From assembly GCA_041581055.1 (NCBI GenBank), contig JBFGCT010000033.1, positions 1 to 28,232 of the forward strand: a stretch of DNA of 28,232 nucleotides, in the 5' to 3' direction. How positions within the stretch are numbered: position 1 is the first letter of the stretch; each line of letters begins with the position of its first letter. A model generated the notes under the pieces. It did not search any database. It saw nothing but the letters and a program-made list of their open reading frames with translations, and had not been told where the DNA came from. This document shows, piece by piece, positions 1 through 6,607 of this stretch. This stretch comes from JBFGCT01 sp041581055 (GTDB taxonomy: Bacteria; Actinomycetota; Acidimicrobiia; Acidimicrobiales; Ilumatobacteraceae). Position numbers and translations under genes: made by a program.

Positions 1-82
1 CGGTCACACAAGATCTGGAGCGGGAGGGCGCCCAGAATCTGTGTGACCGAACATCGCCAACCTCGACATCTTCGGTCACACA
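1..82. repeat. Intergenic inverted repeats, GGTCACACA family
   Basis: Three copies of a 10-12 bp arm alternate in orientation: CGGTCACACA at 1-10, its reverse complement within 40-51, and TTCGGTCACACA at 71-82. The 40-51 and 71-82 arms pair perfectly over 12 bp around a 19-nt loop; 1-10 pairs with 40-49. The segment continues off the left edge. Its right end (CACACAAACG) resembles the right end of the palindromes at 28087-28232. It could be a terminator of an upstream gene or a REP-like element; no transposase is visible. Confidence 0.6.
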
Positions 83-119
83 AACGGGGAGGGGAACACG
101 CCAGCCGGCGGATGGCGCG

Positions 120-125
120 TAGCAT
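120..125 (+). promoter_or_regulatory. Probable -10 box of the HAD/GH65 operon
   Basis: TAGCAT lies 6 nt before the GTG start at 132, and there is no Shine-Dalgarno sequence. The spacing fits a leaderless transcript beginning at the start codon. Confidence 0.45.
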
Positions 126-131
126 CGTCCC

Positions 132-848
132 GTGGACGCGGGGCAGTTTGGTTGGGACGACTACGACGGTGTGCTGTTCGACCTGGACGGGGTGATCACG
201 CCGACGGCGGAGATCCACGAGCGCGCCTGGGGTGAGCTGTTCGCGGCCTACGACTACACCGAGGCCGACTACCTCGCCCACATCGACGGCAAGCCCCGCT
301 ACGACGGGGTTCGATCGTTCCTCGCGTCCCGCGCCGTCGTGCTCCCCGAGGGCCTCCCTGACGATCAGCCGGGCGACGACACGGTCTGCGCGATGGGAAA
401 CCGCAAGAACGAGCTGTTCAACTCGATCCTCGACCTCCAGGGCATCACCCCGTTCCCGGGGTCGATGGCGGTGCTCGACCACCTCGCCGCCATCGGCGTG
501 CCGGCGGCGATCGTGTCGTCGTCGAAGAACGCCGGGCGAGTGCTCCGCGCCGCCGGGCTCGCTGAGCGATTCGACGTCGTGATCGACGGGATCGTCGCCG
601 CCGACGCCGGGCTCGCCGGCAAGCCGGCGCCCGATGGCTACCTGCTCGGCGCCGAGCGGCTCGGCGTCGAACCGCGGCGGACGGTCGTCGTCGAGGATGC
701 GGTGTCCGGCGTCGCCGCCGGCGCGAACGGCGACTTCGCGGTCGTGATCGGCGTCGACCGGGGCGCCGGCGCCGAGACGCTGCTCGAGCACGGCGCGACC
801 TTCGTCGTCGGCGACCTCGCCGAACTCGAACCACGGGTCACCCGATGA
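132..848 (+). CDS. Beta-phosphoglucomutase-family HAD hydrolase
   Basis: This 238-aa HAD superfamily protein probably converts beta-glucose 1-phosphate to glucose 6-phosphate in the cytoplasm. Motif I is FDLDGVIT with nucleophile D17 and acid/base D19, followed by TAEIHERAW, the signature of beta-phosphoglucomutases. Motif II is IVSSSKN, the motif III lysine is in GKPAPDGYL, and the metal-binding acidic pair is in VVVEDAVSG. The GTG start is favoured by the -10 box at 120-125. It overlaps the downstream GH65 gene by ATGA (845-848), so the two are almost certainly co-translated. The pair matches the Rv3400-Rv3401 arrangement of Mycobacterium tuberculosis. The family is clear; a different sugar phosphate is possible. 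Confidence 0.88.
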   Translation: MDAGQFGWDDYDGVLFDLDGVITPTAEIHERAWGELFAAYDYTEADYLAHIDGKPRYDGVRSFLASRAVVLPEGLPDDQPGDDTVCAMGNRKNELFNSILDLQGITPFPGSMAVLDHLAAIGVPAAIVSSSKNAGRVLRAAGLAERFDVVIDGIVAADAGLAGKPAPDGYLLGAERLGVEPRRTVVVEDAVSGVAAGANGDFAVVIGVDRGAGAETLLEHGATFVVGDLAELEPRVTR

Positions 849-3223
849 ACCGGATCCCACCGCCGACCGGCCTGCCCGAGCACCGCTTCCCCGTCGACCC
901 GTGGGCCCTGCGCGAGACCGAGTACTCCGCCGACGACCTCGGCCACACCGAGACCCTGTTCGCGCTCGGCAACGGCTACCTCGGCATGCGGGCCAACCCC
1001 GAGGAGGGCCGCGACGCCCACACCCACGGCACGTACATCAACGGCTTCCACGAGACGTGGGAGATCGAGCACGCCGAAGACGCCTTCGGCTTCGCCAAGG
1101 TCGGCCAGACGATCGTCAACGTGCCCGACGCGAAGACGCTCAAGCTCTACGTCGATGACGAGCCGCTGCTCCTCGCCACCGCCGACCTCGAACACTACGA
1201 ACGGTCGATCGACTTCCGGCAGGGCACCTTGGTGCGCGACCTGATCTGGCGCACTCCGGGCGGCAAGCGGGTCCACGTCAGGTCGGAGCGGATGGTCAGC
1301 TTCCACCACCGCCATCTGGCGGTGTTGACCTTCGAGGTCACGATGCTCGACGAGGCGGCCCCGATCGTGATCTCGTCACAGCTGCTCAACCGCCAGGACG
1401 GCGAGGACGAGTACCACGTCACCGCGGCGGCCCTCGGCGAGGGCGCCGACCCCCGGCGGGCGCGCAAGTTCAGCCATCGGGTGCTCATGCCGCGCATGCA
1501 GCGCGAGGACGGCAACGAGATCATCCTCGGCTACCGGTGCACCAACAGCAAGATGACGCTGGCGTGCGGCATCCGGCACGTCTTCGACACGACCTGCGAG
1601 TCGGAGAACGCGACCCAGGTCGAGAGCGACATCGCCAAGTCGGTCCTGTCGGTGCGGGCCACGCCCGGCGACCCGGTGCGCGTCACCAAGTACGTCGCCT
1701 ACCACACGTCGACGGGCGTTCCGGCCGTCGAGCTGGCCGACCGGTGCAGCCGCACGCTCGGGAGGGCGGAGCAGGACGGCGTCGCCCGACTCCTCGAAGG
1801 GCAGGCGACCTGGCTGGAGGGGTTCTGGGCGAGGAGCGACATCGAGCTGACCGGCGACGACAACGCCCAGCAGGCGCTGCGCTGGAACCTCTTCCAGCTG
1901 GCGCAGGCGACGGCGCGCACCCACGAGCAGGGTGTGGCGGCGAAGGGCGTCACCGCCGGCGGGTACGACGGCCACTACTTCTGGGACACCGAGGTCTACG
2001 TCGCGCCCTATCTCGCCTACACCGAACCCGACGCGGCCCGCAAGCTGATCCGCTTCCGATGGCAGATGCTCGGAGCGGCTCGCGCCCGGGCGGCGGTGAT
2101 GAGCGAGAGCGGCGCGCTCTACCCGTGGCGGACGATCAACGGCCTGGAGGCCTCGGCGTACTACGCCGCGGGGACCGCGCAGTATCACATCAACGCGGCG
2201 ATCGTCTACGCGCTCCGGCGGTATCTCGAGGCGACCGGCGACGTGGAGTTCATGGCCCGCGAGGGCGCCGAGATCCTGGTCGAGACGGCCCGACTCTGGG
2301 CCGACCTCGGCTTCTACGCGACCAACGGCAACAAGACGTTCCACATCCACCGCGTGACGGGCCCCGACGAGTACACGACCGTCGTCAACGACAACTTCTA
2401 CACCAATGTGATGGCCCGCTTCAATCTGCGGTACGCCGCCCGCACGGTGCGGTTGTTGGCCGAATGGAATCCGCACGCGTTCGACGCGATTCGCCGGCGG
2501 ACCGACCTCGACCTCGGCGAGCTCGACGACTGGGACGCGGCGGCCGACGCGATGTTCCTGCCCTTCGACGACGAACTGGAGATCAACCCGCAGGACTCGA
2601 CGTTCCTCGAACTCGAGGCGTGGAAGTGGGACGCGACAGGCGCCGACCAGTACCCGCTCCTGCTGCACTACCACCCGCTGGTCATCTACCGCCACCAGGT
2701 GCTGAAGCAGGCCGACGTCGTCCTCGCGATGTTCCTTCGGGGCGAGCACTTCAGCGTCGAGCACAAGCGCCGCAACTTCGACTTCTACGACCCGATCACG
2801 ACCGGCGACTCGTCGCTCTCGGCCTGCGTGCAGGCGATCGTGGCCGCCGAGGTCGGCTATGACGACCTCGCCCTCGACTACTTCGACCGCGCGCTGTACC
2901 TCGACCTGGCCGACAGCCACGGCAACACGACCGACGGCGTCCACATCGCGTCGTGTGGCGGGGTCTGGGCCGGCATCGTCCACGGCTTCGCCGGGATGGT
3001 CGACCACGGCACGGCGCTCAGCTTCGCCCCCAGGCTCCCGGCCAAGTGGGACCGGGTCACGTTCCACGTGCAGCGCCACGGGGCGATGCTCCGGGTCGAC
3101 GTCGACCACGACGGCTGCACGCTCTCGGTCTCCGGCAACGGCGAGGTGCCGATCAGGGACGGCGACGACAAGGTGACGGTCAGCGCCGACCGGCCGCACC
3201 AGGTCGCGGCGCGCTCGCTCTGA
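845..3223 (+). CDS. Glycoside hydrolase family 65 protein (probable disaccharide phosphorylase)
   Basis: The 792-aa protein has full family length. An N-terminal beta-sandwich carries ETLFALGNGYLGMR, the (alpha/alpha)6 domain carries FWDTEVYVAPYLAYTEP and TGPDEY, and a small C-terminal beta domain follows. The catalytic acid is E509 in TGPDEY. The phosphate loop TTGDSSLS argues for a phosphorylase acting on trehalose, maltose or kojibiose rather than a hydrolase; the disaccharide cannot be settled from sequence. The product, beta-glucose 1-phosphate, is the substrate of the upstream mutase, whose stop codon overlaps this start (ATGA). No signal peptide is seen, so it is cytoplasmic. The last six codons lie inside a 67-bp tandem duplication (3194-3330). 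Confidence 0.92.
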   Translation: MNRIPPPTGLPEHRFPVDPWALRETEYSADDLGHTETLFALGNGYLGMRANPEEGRDAHTHGTYINGFHETWEIEHAEDAFGFAKVGQTIVNVPDAKTLKLYVDDEPLLLATADLEHYERSIDFRQGTLVRDLIWRTPGGKRVHVRSERMVSFHHRHLAVLTFEVTMLDEAAPIVISSQLLNRQDGEDEYHVTAAALGEGADPRRARKFSHRVLMPRMQREDGNEIILGYRCTNSKMTLACGIRHVFDTTCESENATQVESDIAKSVLSVRATPGDPVRVTKYVAYHTSTGVPAVELADRCSRTLGRAEQDGVARLLEGQATWLEGFWARSDIELTGDDNAQQALRWNLFQLAQATARTHEQGVAAKGVTAGGYDGHYFWDTEVYVAPYLAYTEPDAARKLIRFRWQMLGAARARAAVMSESGALYPWRTINGLEASAYYAAGTAQYHINAAIVYALRRYLEATGDVEFMAREGAEILVETARLWADLGFYATNGNKTFHIHRVTGPDEYTTVVNDNFYTNVMARFNLRYAARTVRLLAEWNPHAFDAIRRRTDLDLGELDDWDAAADAMFLPFDDELEINPQDSTFLELEAWKWDATGADQYPLLLHYHPLVIYRHQVLKQADVVLAMFLRGEHFSVEHKRRNFDFYDPITTGDSSLSACVQAIVAAEVGYDDLALDYFDRALYLDLADSHGNTTDGVHIASCGGVWAGIVHGFAGMVDHGTALSFAPRLPAKWDRVTFHVQRHGAMLRVDVDHDGCTLSVSGNGEVPIRDGDDKVTVSADRPHQVAARSL

Positions 3224-3330
3224 GCGGCCCGACGCTCGGCGCCAGGGTTCGATCAGGTCGCCGCACCAGGTCGCGGCGCGCTCGCTCTGAGCGGCCCGAC
3301 GCTCGGCGTCAGGGTTCGATCAGGTCGCCG
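3194..3330. repeat. 67-bp tandem duplication across convergent gene ends
   Basis: The segment 3194-3260 is repeated at 3261-3327 with period 67, and the match runs on to 3330. The only difference I find is C at 3242 versus T at 3309, and 3309 is the last base of the minus-strand lipoprotein stop codon. The first copy carries the end of GH65 and the second the end of the lipoprotein gene. Without the duplication the two stops would lie about 18 bp apart. Confidence 0.9.
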
Positions 3331-3902
3331 ATCAGGAAGCCGAGGTTCTTCGGCCCGCCGCCCGGCTCGAGACCGCCGGTCCGGATCGTGATCGCGTAGA
3401 CGTCGCCGTTCTCCCGGTCGAGGATCTCGCACACGAACTCGCCGTCGTCGTCGAGGATGACGCCGCCGCTCGGGCAGGTCAGGTCGTCGGCGACGACCTC
3501 GGTTCCGACCTCGTCGCTCACCGCCGCGGCGATCACCGGGAGGATCGCCTGAACGTCGCTCTCGGTGAGCAGGTTGGTGGACTGCACGTTGAGCCGGTCC
3601 TCGGTCGTCATCTCCCCGAGAAACTCGATCGTCTTTCCGTCGGGCGTGATCGCCGTGCAGGCGAACGTCTCGCCTGGGGTGAGGTCGGCGGGCTGGTTGC
3701 AGGTCGCGTTCAGCTCGCCGAGCCCGATCTCCTCGGCGAGTTGACCCTCGATCAGCGCCTCGGCGGTCTCGGCCGCGTCACCCCCGCACGCGTCGAGCAG
3801 CAAGATCGCCGCGATTCCGGCGGTGAGCGAGCGGACGGACCGCGACCGGACGGACCGCGACCGGACGGACCGCCGAAGAGCAGGGGAGACGCATCGACTC
3901 AT
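3309..3902 (-). CDS. Secreted lipoprotein with two DUF4333-like modules
   Basis: This 197-aa protein starts at an ATG (3902). A strongly basic N-region (RSVRS repeated) is followed by a hydrophobic stretch, LTAGIAAILLL, and the lipobox-like LDAC, so it is probably exported and lipidated. The mature part has two similar halves with paired cysteines: ATCNQPADLTPGETFAC and later LTCPSGGVILDDDGEFVC. Each is followed by a beta-rich tail, as in actinobacterial DUF4333 domains, whose function is unknown. Reading further upstream in this frame runs antisense to the SDR gene and is rejected. It is divergent from the SDR and convergent with GH65. Confidence 0.75.
   Translation of the reverse strand: MSRCVSPALRRSVRSRSVRSRSVRSLTAGIAAILLLDACGGDAAETAEALIEGQLAEEIGLGELNATCNQPADLTPGETFACTAITPDGKTIEFLGEMTTEDRLNVQSTNLLTESDVQAILPVIAAAVSDEVGTEVVADDLTCPSGGVILDDDGEFVCEILDRENGDVYAITIRTGGLEPGGGPKNLGFLIGDLIEP
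3832..3873 (-). repeat. 15-bp tandem repeat within the signal peptide
   Basis: Nearly three copies of CGGACGGACCGCGAC (plus-strand sense) sit at 3832-3846, 3847-3861 and 3862-3873. On the minus strand they encode the repeated RSVRS of the N-region, and each unit adds five residues with two arginines. Confidence 0.85.
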
Positions 3903-3963
3903 GGCGTAATCCAAGCACGTCGCGCCCGCTCGCGCCGGTTTCGTCGGTCGAACTACCCGCCGG

Positions 3964-3969
3964 TAACGT
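3964..3969 (+). promoter_or_regulatory. Probable -10 box of SDR gene
   Basis: TAACGT ends 8 nt before the ATG at 3978, with no Shine-Dalgarno sequence. This is the leaderless arrangement seen before most first genes here. Confidence 0.4.
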
Positions 3970-3977
3970 CGGCGCCC

Positions 3978-4874
3978 ATGACCGATCTCGGATTCGACGG
4001 CAGGGTTGCGATCATCACCGGCGCCGGTGGCGGTCTCGGGCGGGAGCACGCGCGGCTGATGGCCACACGCGGCGCCCTCATCGTCGTGAACGACCTCGGC
4101 GGGGCGGTCGACGGCACCGGCAGCGACGCCGGCGCCGCCCAACTCGTCGTCGACGAGATCACCGCCGCCGGCGGCGAGGCGGTGGCGAACACCGACTCGG
4201 TGGCCACCCCCGAGGGTGGCGAGTCGATCGTGAAGACGGCGGTCGACAGCTTCGGCAAGGTCGACATCGTGATCAACAACGCCGGCATCCTGCGCGACAA
4301 GTCGTTCCACAACATGACGCCCGATCTGGTCGACGCCGTCCTCGACGTCCACCTGCGCGGGGCGTTCAACGTCACCGCGCCGGCGTGGAGGCTGATGCGC
4401 GAGCAGGGCTACGGCAGGATCGTCTCCACGTCGTCGGCCGCCGGCATCTTCGGCAACTTCGGCCAGGCGAACTACGGCGCGGCGAAGATGGGACTGGTCG
4501 GCTTCACCAACGTCCTCGCCGTCGAGGGCGCGAAGTACAACATCCGCGCCAACGCGATCGCCCCGCTGGCGATGACTCGGATGACCGAGGATCTGCTCGG
4601 CGCGCTCGGCGAGAAGCTCGATCCGGGCCTCGTGTCGCCGCTGGTCACGTACCTGAGCCACGAGTCGTGCGAGTCGACGGGACGGGTCTACTCCGTCGGT
4701 GGCGGCCGGGTCGCCGAGGTGTTCATCGCCGAGTGCCAGGGGTACGCGGGCGGCGCCGGCCTGACGCCGGAGGACGTGCGCGACAACTGGGACGCGATCA
4801 CCGACCGTGACGGGTACAACGTGCCGGCCACCATCGCCGAGGAGACGGCGATGTTCCTGGGGGCGCTGGCGTGA
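3978..4874 (+). CDS. Short-chain dehydrogenase/reductase, 3-hydroxyacyl-CoA dehydrogenase-like
   Basis: This 298-aa classical SDR has the nucleotide-binding motif TGAGGGLG (14-21), NNAGILRDKSF, and the catalytic set S153, Y166 and K170 in SSAAGIFGNFGQANYGAAK. The NDLGGAVDGTG segment and the longer C-terminus (DGYNVPATIAEETAMF) resemble the dehydrogenase domain of peroxisomal multifunctional enzyme type 2 and its bacterial homologues, so oxidation of 3-hydroxyacyl-CoA or a steroid-like alcohol is likely. The ATG at 3978 is preferred because the Rossmann fold begins seven residues later and TAACGT precedes it; earlier in-frame codons run through the divergent promoter region. It is cytoplasmic, with the substrate unknown. 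Confidence 0.82.
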   Translation: MTDLGFDGRVAIITGAGGGLGREHARLMATRGALIVVNDLGGAVDGTGSDAGAAQLVVDEITAAGGEAVANTDSVATPEGGESIVKTAVDSFGKVDIVINNAGILRDKSFHNMTPDLVDAVLDVHLRGAFNVTAPAWRLMREQGYGRIVSTSSAAGIFGNFGQANYGAAKMGLVGFTNVLAVEGAKYNIRANAIAPLAMTRMTEDLLGALGEKLDPGLVSPLVTYLSHESCESTGRVYSVGGGRVAEVFIAECQGYAGGAGLTPEDVRDNWDAITDRDGYNVPATIAEETAMFLGALA

Positions 4875-4926
4875 CACCCGCCTCCGACGACGGCGTTTCG
4901 GCCCGCCGGATCTGGCATGCTGAGGC

Positions 4927-5193
4927 GTGATGGCACGCGACGATGACGACGACCGAGAGCTGGAGCTGGCGGCGGGGCGCAACGGCCCGCCGATCTTCCT
5001 GGTCCTGCTGATCGTCGTCGCCGTCGTGACGGCGATCTTCATCGTCCAGAACGGTGATCCCGCGATCATCGAGTTCCTGTCGTTCGACTTCACCAGCAAC
5101 CTCTGGACGGCGATCGTCATCGCGCTGCTGCTCGGCGCCGTGCTCGACCGGTTGATCATCATGTGGTGGCGGCGCTCCCGCCGCCGGAACTGA
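4927..5193 (+). CDS. Small LapA-like membrane protein
   Basis: This 88-aa protein has an acidic N-terminus (RDDDDDRELEL), a first membrane segment at about 22-41 (IFLVLLIVVAVVTAIFIVQN), a short loop, a second segment at about 60-78, and a basic tail (WWRRSRRRN). This is the LapA/DUF1049 layout, including the VQN at the end of the first helix. The function of bacterial LapA-domain proteins is mostly unknown; lipopolysaccharide assembly is the Gram-negative role and need not apply here. GTG 4927 and ATG 4930 are both possible starts, separated by one codon. A weak CATGCT lies at 4916-4921. The protein sits alone between the SDR and the hydrolase. Confidence 0.75.
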   Translation: MMARDDDDDRELELAAGRNGPPIFLVLLIVVAVVTAIFIVQNGDPAIIEFLSFDFTSNLWTAIVIALLLGAVLDRLIIMWWRRSRRRN

Positions 5194-5233
5194 CGATTCG
5201 CCCCCGACCAGCCGGTGCGGCGAAACTGTCGGC

Positions 5234-6061
5234 GTGCGGGTCCCCTCGTCCGATCACGTCAGCGTCGCCGTCCACGAGCTCGGCGGCAGCGGGCCGCCGC
5301 TGCTCCTCTCCCATGCCACCGGCTTCCACGGATACGCCTACCTCCCGATCGCCGACGCGCTCGACGATCGGTTCACCGCGTTCGCCCTCGACTACCGGGG
5401 GCATGGTTCGACGCCCCGCCCGGACGACTGGGAGGTCGACTGGGAGCGGTACGGCGACGACGCCCTGGCCGCCGCGCGGGCGGTCGCCCCGCACGGGGGG
5501 CTCGTCGCGTTCGGGCATTCGATGGGCGGCGCCGCCCTGCTGATGGCCGCCCACCGGCAGCCCGACCTGTTCGACGTCATCGTGGCCTTCGAGCCGATCG
5601 TCTTCCCCCCGGGCGGCAACCCCCGGGTCGACGGGCCGTCGGAACTGATCGCCGGCGCCCGCAGGCGGCGGGCCTCGTTCGCCACGTTCGAGGAGGCGGT
5701 CGAGCATTACGCGTCGAAGCCGCCGATGAGCGCCTTCGACCCCGACGTCGTGCGCCTCTATGTCGCCCACGGGTTCCGCCCCGCCCCCGAGGGTGTCCGG
5801 CTGAAGTGCGACCCCGAGCACGAGGCGCGCACGTTCGAGCAAGGCGCCGTCCATCGCACGTGGAACCTGTTGCCCGAGATCGGGACCCGGGTCGTCGTGC
5901 TCGCCAGCGACGACGGCGACGGGCCGGCCGCCGTCGCCGCCCAGATCGCCGAGCGACTGCCGCACGCGACCTACGACGAGCTGCCGGGGTCGTCTCACTT
6001 CGCGCCGTTCACCGACCCGGCGGGCATGGCCGCCCTGATCGCCGCCGCCGCCGCGGGGTGA
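5234..6061 (+). CDS. Alpha/beta hydrolase
   Basis: This 275-aa cytoplasmic protein has the full alpha/beta-hydrolase fold: oxyanion segment SHATGFHGYAY, strand motif ALDYRGHG, nucleophile S96 in GHSMGG, an acid near VLASDDGDG, and H255 in GSSHF. It begins at GTG 5234 with a weak GAAACT 6 nt upstream. The length and cap region fit general esterases, lactonases or epoxide-hydrolase relatives; the substrate cannot be named. A strong hairpin at 6081-6108 follows the stop and separates it from the sigma-factor gene. Confidence 0.82.
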   Translation: MRVPSSDHVSVAVHELGGSGPPLLLSHATGFHGYAYLPIADALDDRFTAFALDYRGHGSTPRPDDWEVDWERYGDDALAAARAVAPHGGLVAFGHSMGGAALLMAAHRQPDLFDVIVAFEPIVFPPGGNPRVDGPSELIAGARRRRASFATFEEAVEHYASKPPMSAFDPDVVRLYVAHGFRPAPEGVRLKCDPEHEARTFEQGAVHRTWNLLPEIGTRVVVLASDDGDGPAAVAAQIAERLPHATYDELPGSSHFAPFTDPAGMAALIAAAAAG

Positions 6062-6080
6062 CCACAGCGGATGTTCTTGC

Positions 6081-6108
6081 CGACGGGTGCAACGTTTTGC
6101 ACCCGTCG
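6081..6108 (+). terminator. Perfect 12-bp hairpin before the sigma-factor gene
   Basis: CGACGGGTGCAA (6081-6092) and TTGCACCCGTCG (6097-6108) are exact reverse complements around a 4-nt loop. The hairpin lies 19 nt after the hydrolase stop and 16 nt before the sigma-factor ATG. No T tract follows, so it could be a factor-assisted terminator of the hydrolase gene, a structure in the sigma-factor leader, or a DNA-binding palindrome. Confidence 0.65.
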
Positions 6109-6114
6109 CACGCC

Positions 6115-6122
6115 AAGGTGAT
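6115..6122 (+). promoter_or_regulatory. Ribosome binding site of sigma-factor gene
   Basis: AAGGTGAT lies 2 nt before ATG 6125 and 5 nt before GTG 6128, so the GTG may be the better start. It is one of the few clear Shine-Dalgarno sequences in a window where most first genes look leaderless, which suggests a longer leader containing the hairpin at 6081-6108. Confidence 0.5.
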
Positions 6123-6124
6123 CG

Positions 6125-6607
6125 ATGGTGGATGACGAGAGCGGTCTGGACGTCCTCGGTGAGGATTCGACGTTCGAGGCGTTCTTCGCCGAACGATTCG
6201 CACCGCTCGCCCGTCTCGCCTACCTGCTGACCGGGTCGTCGTCCGCCGCTGACGAGATCGCCCAGGACGCCTGTGAACAGGTCTTCCGCCGCTGGGCGCA
6301 GATCGATCATCCCCGTGCATACGCCCGCATCGCGGTCGTCAACGGCGCCCGTTCGTGGGGTCGCCGGCGAACGGTCCGGCACGCCGCGCCGGTCGAGCCG
6401 GAGCGCCACGCCGAGCTCGACTCCGACGCGATCGCCGTGCGCGACGTGCTCAAACGAGTTCCTCAGCGCCAGCGCGAGGTGCTCGTCCTGCGGTACTACG
6501 CCGACCTCAAGGTCGACGACATCGCGGCGGTGCTCGGCCGCCGGCCCGGCACCGTCAAGTCCCTGATCCACCGCGGCCTCGCCCGACTCCAGGAGGAGCT
6601 GGCATGA
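6125..6607 (+). CDS. ECF RNA polymerase sigma factor, SigE family
   Basis: This 160-aa sigma-70 protein has only regions 2 and 4. Region 2 spans about 17-60 (FAPLARLAYLLTG, ADEIAQDACEQVFRRW). Region 4 spans about 110-157, with VPQRQREVLVLRYYADL and the recognition-helix segment GRRPGTVKSLIHRGLARL. The compact size and LAYLLTG opening match the actinobacterial SigE family. The stop overlaps the next start by ATGA (6604-6607), so the membrane protein is made with it and is the natural candidate for its regulator. The start is either ATG 6125 or GTG 6128. Confidence 0.9.
   Translation: MVDDESGLDVLGEDSTFEAFFAERFAPLARLAYLLTGSSSAADEIAQDACEQVFRRWAQIDHPRAYARIAVVNGARSWGRRRTVRHAAPVEPERHAELDSDAIAVRDVLKRVPQRQREVLVLRYYADLKVDDIAAVLGRRPGTVKSLIHRGLARLQEELA

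Noticed and set aside
3741..3977. Upstream extension of the SDR to 3741
   Set aside because: This part is antisense to the lipoprotein signal peptide and precedes the SDR -10 box. The Rossmann motif fits a start at 3978.
3903..5162. Long minus-strand open frame running upstream of the lipoprotein gene
   Set aside because: It is antisense to the SDR and LapA-like genes, full of Arg/Gly/Val from reversed GC-rich codons, and has no motif. The signal peptide with its own ATG at 3902 marks the real start.
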